A stretch of DNA of 6,802 nt. Origin: Chloroflexota bacterium (GTDB lineage Bacteria; Chloroflexota; Limnocylindria; QHBO01). The DNA is taken from NCBI GenBank assembly GCA_013820865.1, contig JACDHU010000090.1, positions 1 through 6,802 on the forward strand. The letters are read 5' to 3'. The notes beneath the pieces were generated by a model. It was not told where the DNA came from and ran no database searches. It saw nothing but the letters and a program-made list of their open reading frames with translations. Positions within the stretch are counted from its first letter, which is position 1; each line of letters begins with the position of its first letter. The position numbers were made by a program, and so were the translations under genes. Positions 5,727 to 6,802 of the stretch are shown here, in pieces.

Positions 5727-6802
5727 CTACTGGAAGCTCTCCGGCTGTGCGGCCACGATGGCCTCGGCGAGCGGGTCGCCCAGCATGCGCATGTGCATGG
5801 CGGCTTCGCGGTCGGCATCGGCTGCCGCTGCAGCGTCGCCGGCACCCTGTGCATCCACGACCGCGGCGGTCGTGAGCACGTGCTCGGTGATCAGCTCGGC
5901 CAGCGCATCCTCGGGGAGCCCGGTGGCTCCGGCCAGGAAGGCGCTGAACTCGGGGACGTAGACCGTGGTCAGGTCCTCTACGGCTTGGTCGATGACGGCC
6001 TGGTTGTCGGTGGCCACACCGGTGGTGTAGTCGACGAAGAAGCCGTTGTGAGCGCTCCAGATGCGGTTCCACTCGTCTTCGGCATCGGCGCCGAAGAGTG
6101 AGCCGATGGCGGCGCCGAGATCGGTGCCGTTCGTATTGAGCGCGGCGCCAGCGGCGGCGAACTCGTCGTCACGGCCGTCGATGGCGGCATCGGTCGCGAA
6201 GCTGGCCAGGAACAGGTGCTCCTGGAGGAGCTGGTTGAGGGCGGTGCGGAAGCCGACGCCGGCGTTCGTCGCGTCGCCTTCGATGTCATTGCCCTCGGCG
6301 ATCGCCGGCGCAAGCGCGTCGCCGATCATGGACATGTGAGCGTAGGCGGTGCGGATGGCCTCGTAAGCGGCCTCCCAGTCACCGGCAGCCTGTGCGTCGA
6401 CGACGGCCTTCGTCTGAAGGACGTGATCGGTCACGAGCTCGGTGACGGCATCCTCGGGAAGCCCGGTGGCTCCGGCCAGGAATGCGCTGAACTCGGGAAC
6501 GTAGATGGTCGTCAGGTCTTCGACGGCGCCGTCCGCGAGGGCAGCGTCATCGGTCGCCACACCGGTGGTGTAGTCGACGAAGAACCCGTTGTGGGCGCTC
6601 CAGATACGGTTCCACTCGTCTTCGGCCTCGTCGCCGTAGATGGAGCCGATGGCGCCACCGAGATCGGTGCCGTTCGTGTTCAGGAGGCCACCGTATGCCT
6701 CGAACTGCTCGCCACGGCCGTCGAGGGCCGCGCCGGTCGCCTTGGCGGCCAGGATCAGGTGCTCGCCGAGCAGGTAGTTGAGGTCCGTTCGCAGGGTGGC
6801 GG
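5727..6802 (-). CDS. Tandem-repeat, probably helical extracytoplasmic protein, 5' end outside the window
   Basis: The 357 visible residues (last full codon begins at 6800) stay open to the window edge, so the N-terminus and any signal peptide are missing. They form two tandem units with a 181-residue period: residues 1-181 and 182-357. Residues 41-118 match the next unit at 67 of 78 by hand count; the first 40 match at about 22 of 40. Each unit holds four histidines, at 14, 70, 126 and 155 in the first and at the same places plus 181 in the second. They occur in the motifs EHL, WSAHNGFFVDY, [DE]HVL and HMxM. There are no other His and no Cys. The Ala-rich pattern suggests helical bundles. It recalls helical domains seen in proteins annotated copper amine oxidase-like in Bacillales, from memory and unverified. 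Translation ends with adjacent TAG and TAA. An internal GTG at 6560 is not the real start. Confidence 0.85.
   Translation of the reverse strand, partial: ATLRTDLNYLLGEHLILAAKATGAALDGRGEQFEAYGGLLNTNGTDLGGAIGSIYGDEAEDEWNRIWSAHNGFFVDYTTGVATDDAALADGAVEDLTTIYVPEFSAFLAGATGLPEDAVTELVTDHVLQTKAVVDAQAAGDWEAAYEAIRTAYAHMSMIGDALAPAIAEGNDIEGDATNAGVGFRTALNQLLQEHLFLASFATDAAIDGRDDEFAAAGAALNTNGTDLGAAIGSLFGADAEDEWNRIWSAHNGFFVDYTTGVATDNQAVIDQAVEDLTTVYVPEFSAFLAGATGLPEDALAELITEHVLTTAAVVDAQGAGDAAAAADADREAAMHMRMLGDPLAEAIVAAQPESFQ
5730..6800 (-). repeat. Tandem protein-coding repeat, 543-bp period
   Basis: Unit A (6258-6800) and unit B (5730-6257) are coding duplicates offset by 543 bp. The stretch coding for VEDLTT to GLPEDA keeps 25 of 26 residues while the DNA differs at several silent positions. 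The duplication is therefore not brand new and the protein is under constraint, or partial gene conversion has occurred. Further units may lie beyond 6802. Confidence 0.85.

Noticed and set aside
6558..6560. GTG as the start of the repeat protein
   Set aside because: The frame continues upstream through 80 more codons that match the second repeat unit at the expected 181-residue offset, so this GTG is an internal valine.

Overview
The window is GC-rich, densely coded bacterial chromosome, and every start I could place is ATG. Two N-terminal lipoprotein signals and a NarL/DevR-type two-component pair suggest a high-GC monoderm-like bacterium, with Chloroflexota or Actinomycetota as reasonable guesses. 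So does the possible use of leaderless promoters. The sequence alone does not settle the phylum, and no rRNA, tRNA, CRISPR array or transposase gene is present.

Layout. (1) Positions 1-167 hold no gene but contain a strong hairpin (41-81), probably the end of the leftward operon. (2) Positions 168-3692 are a tightly overlapped minus-strand operon, in transcription order: membrane histidine kinase, NarL/DevR-type response regulator, Pro/Ser-rich lipoprotein, SAM-dependent methyltransferase. All three junctions overlap by 1 or 4 bases, so translation is probably coupled. (3) Positions 3693-3964 are a 272-bp divergent intergenic region. It carries a 142-bp inverted-repeat element with three 18-bp near-palindromes spaced exactly 62 bp apart. 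TANNNT boxes lie immediately upstream of both divergent start codons. (4) Positions 3965-5259 are a plus-strand pair: a four-helix membrane protein of unknown function and a fumarylacetoacetate hydrolase (FAH) family enzyme. (5) Positions 5256-6802 are minus-strand: a repeat protein entering from the right edge, a strong hairpin, then a small cupredoxin lipoprotein. The cupredoxin and FAH genes converge and share a CTAG in which both stop codons lie.

How the parts may work together. The kinase has a large multi-helix sensor region and probably signals to the response regulator. The lipoprotein and methyltransferase would be made with them, either as accessories to sensing or as output genes. 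On the right, the repeat protein has two 181-residue units in view. All eight of its histidines fall at equivalent positions in the two units. It sits directly upstream of an apparent type-1 copper lipoprotein, which suggests, without proving, an extracytoplasmic metal or redox pair. The most unexplained DNA is the phased inverted-repeat element between the divergent genes. It could be an operator array or a dispersed REP/MITE-like element.
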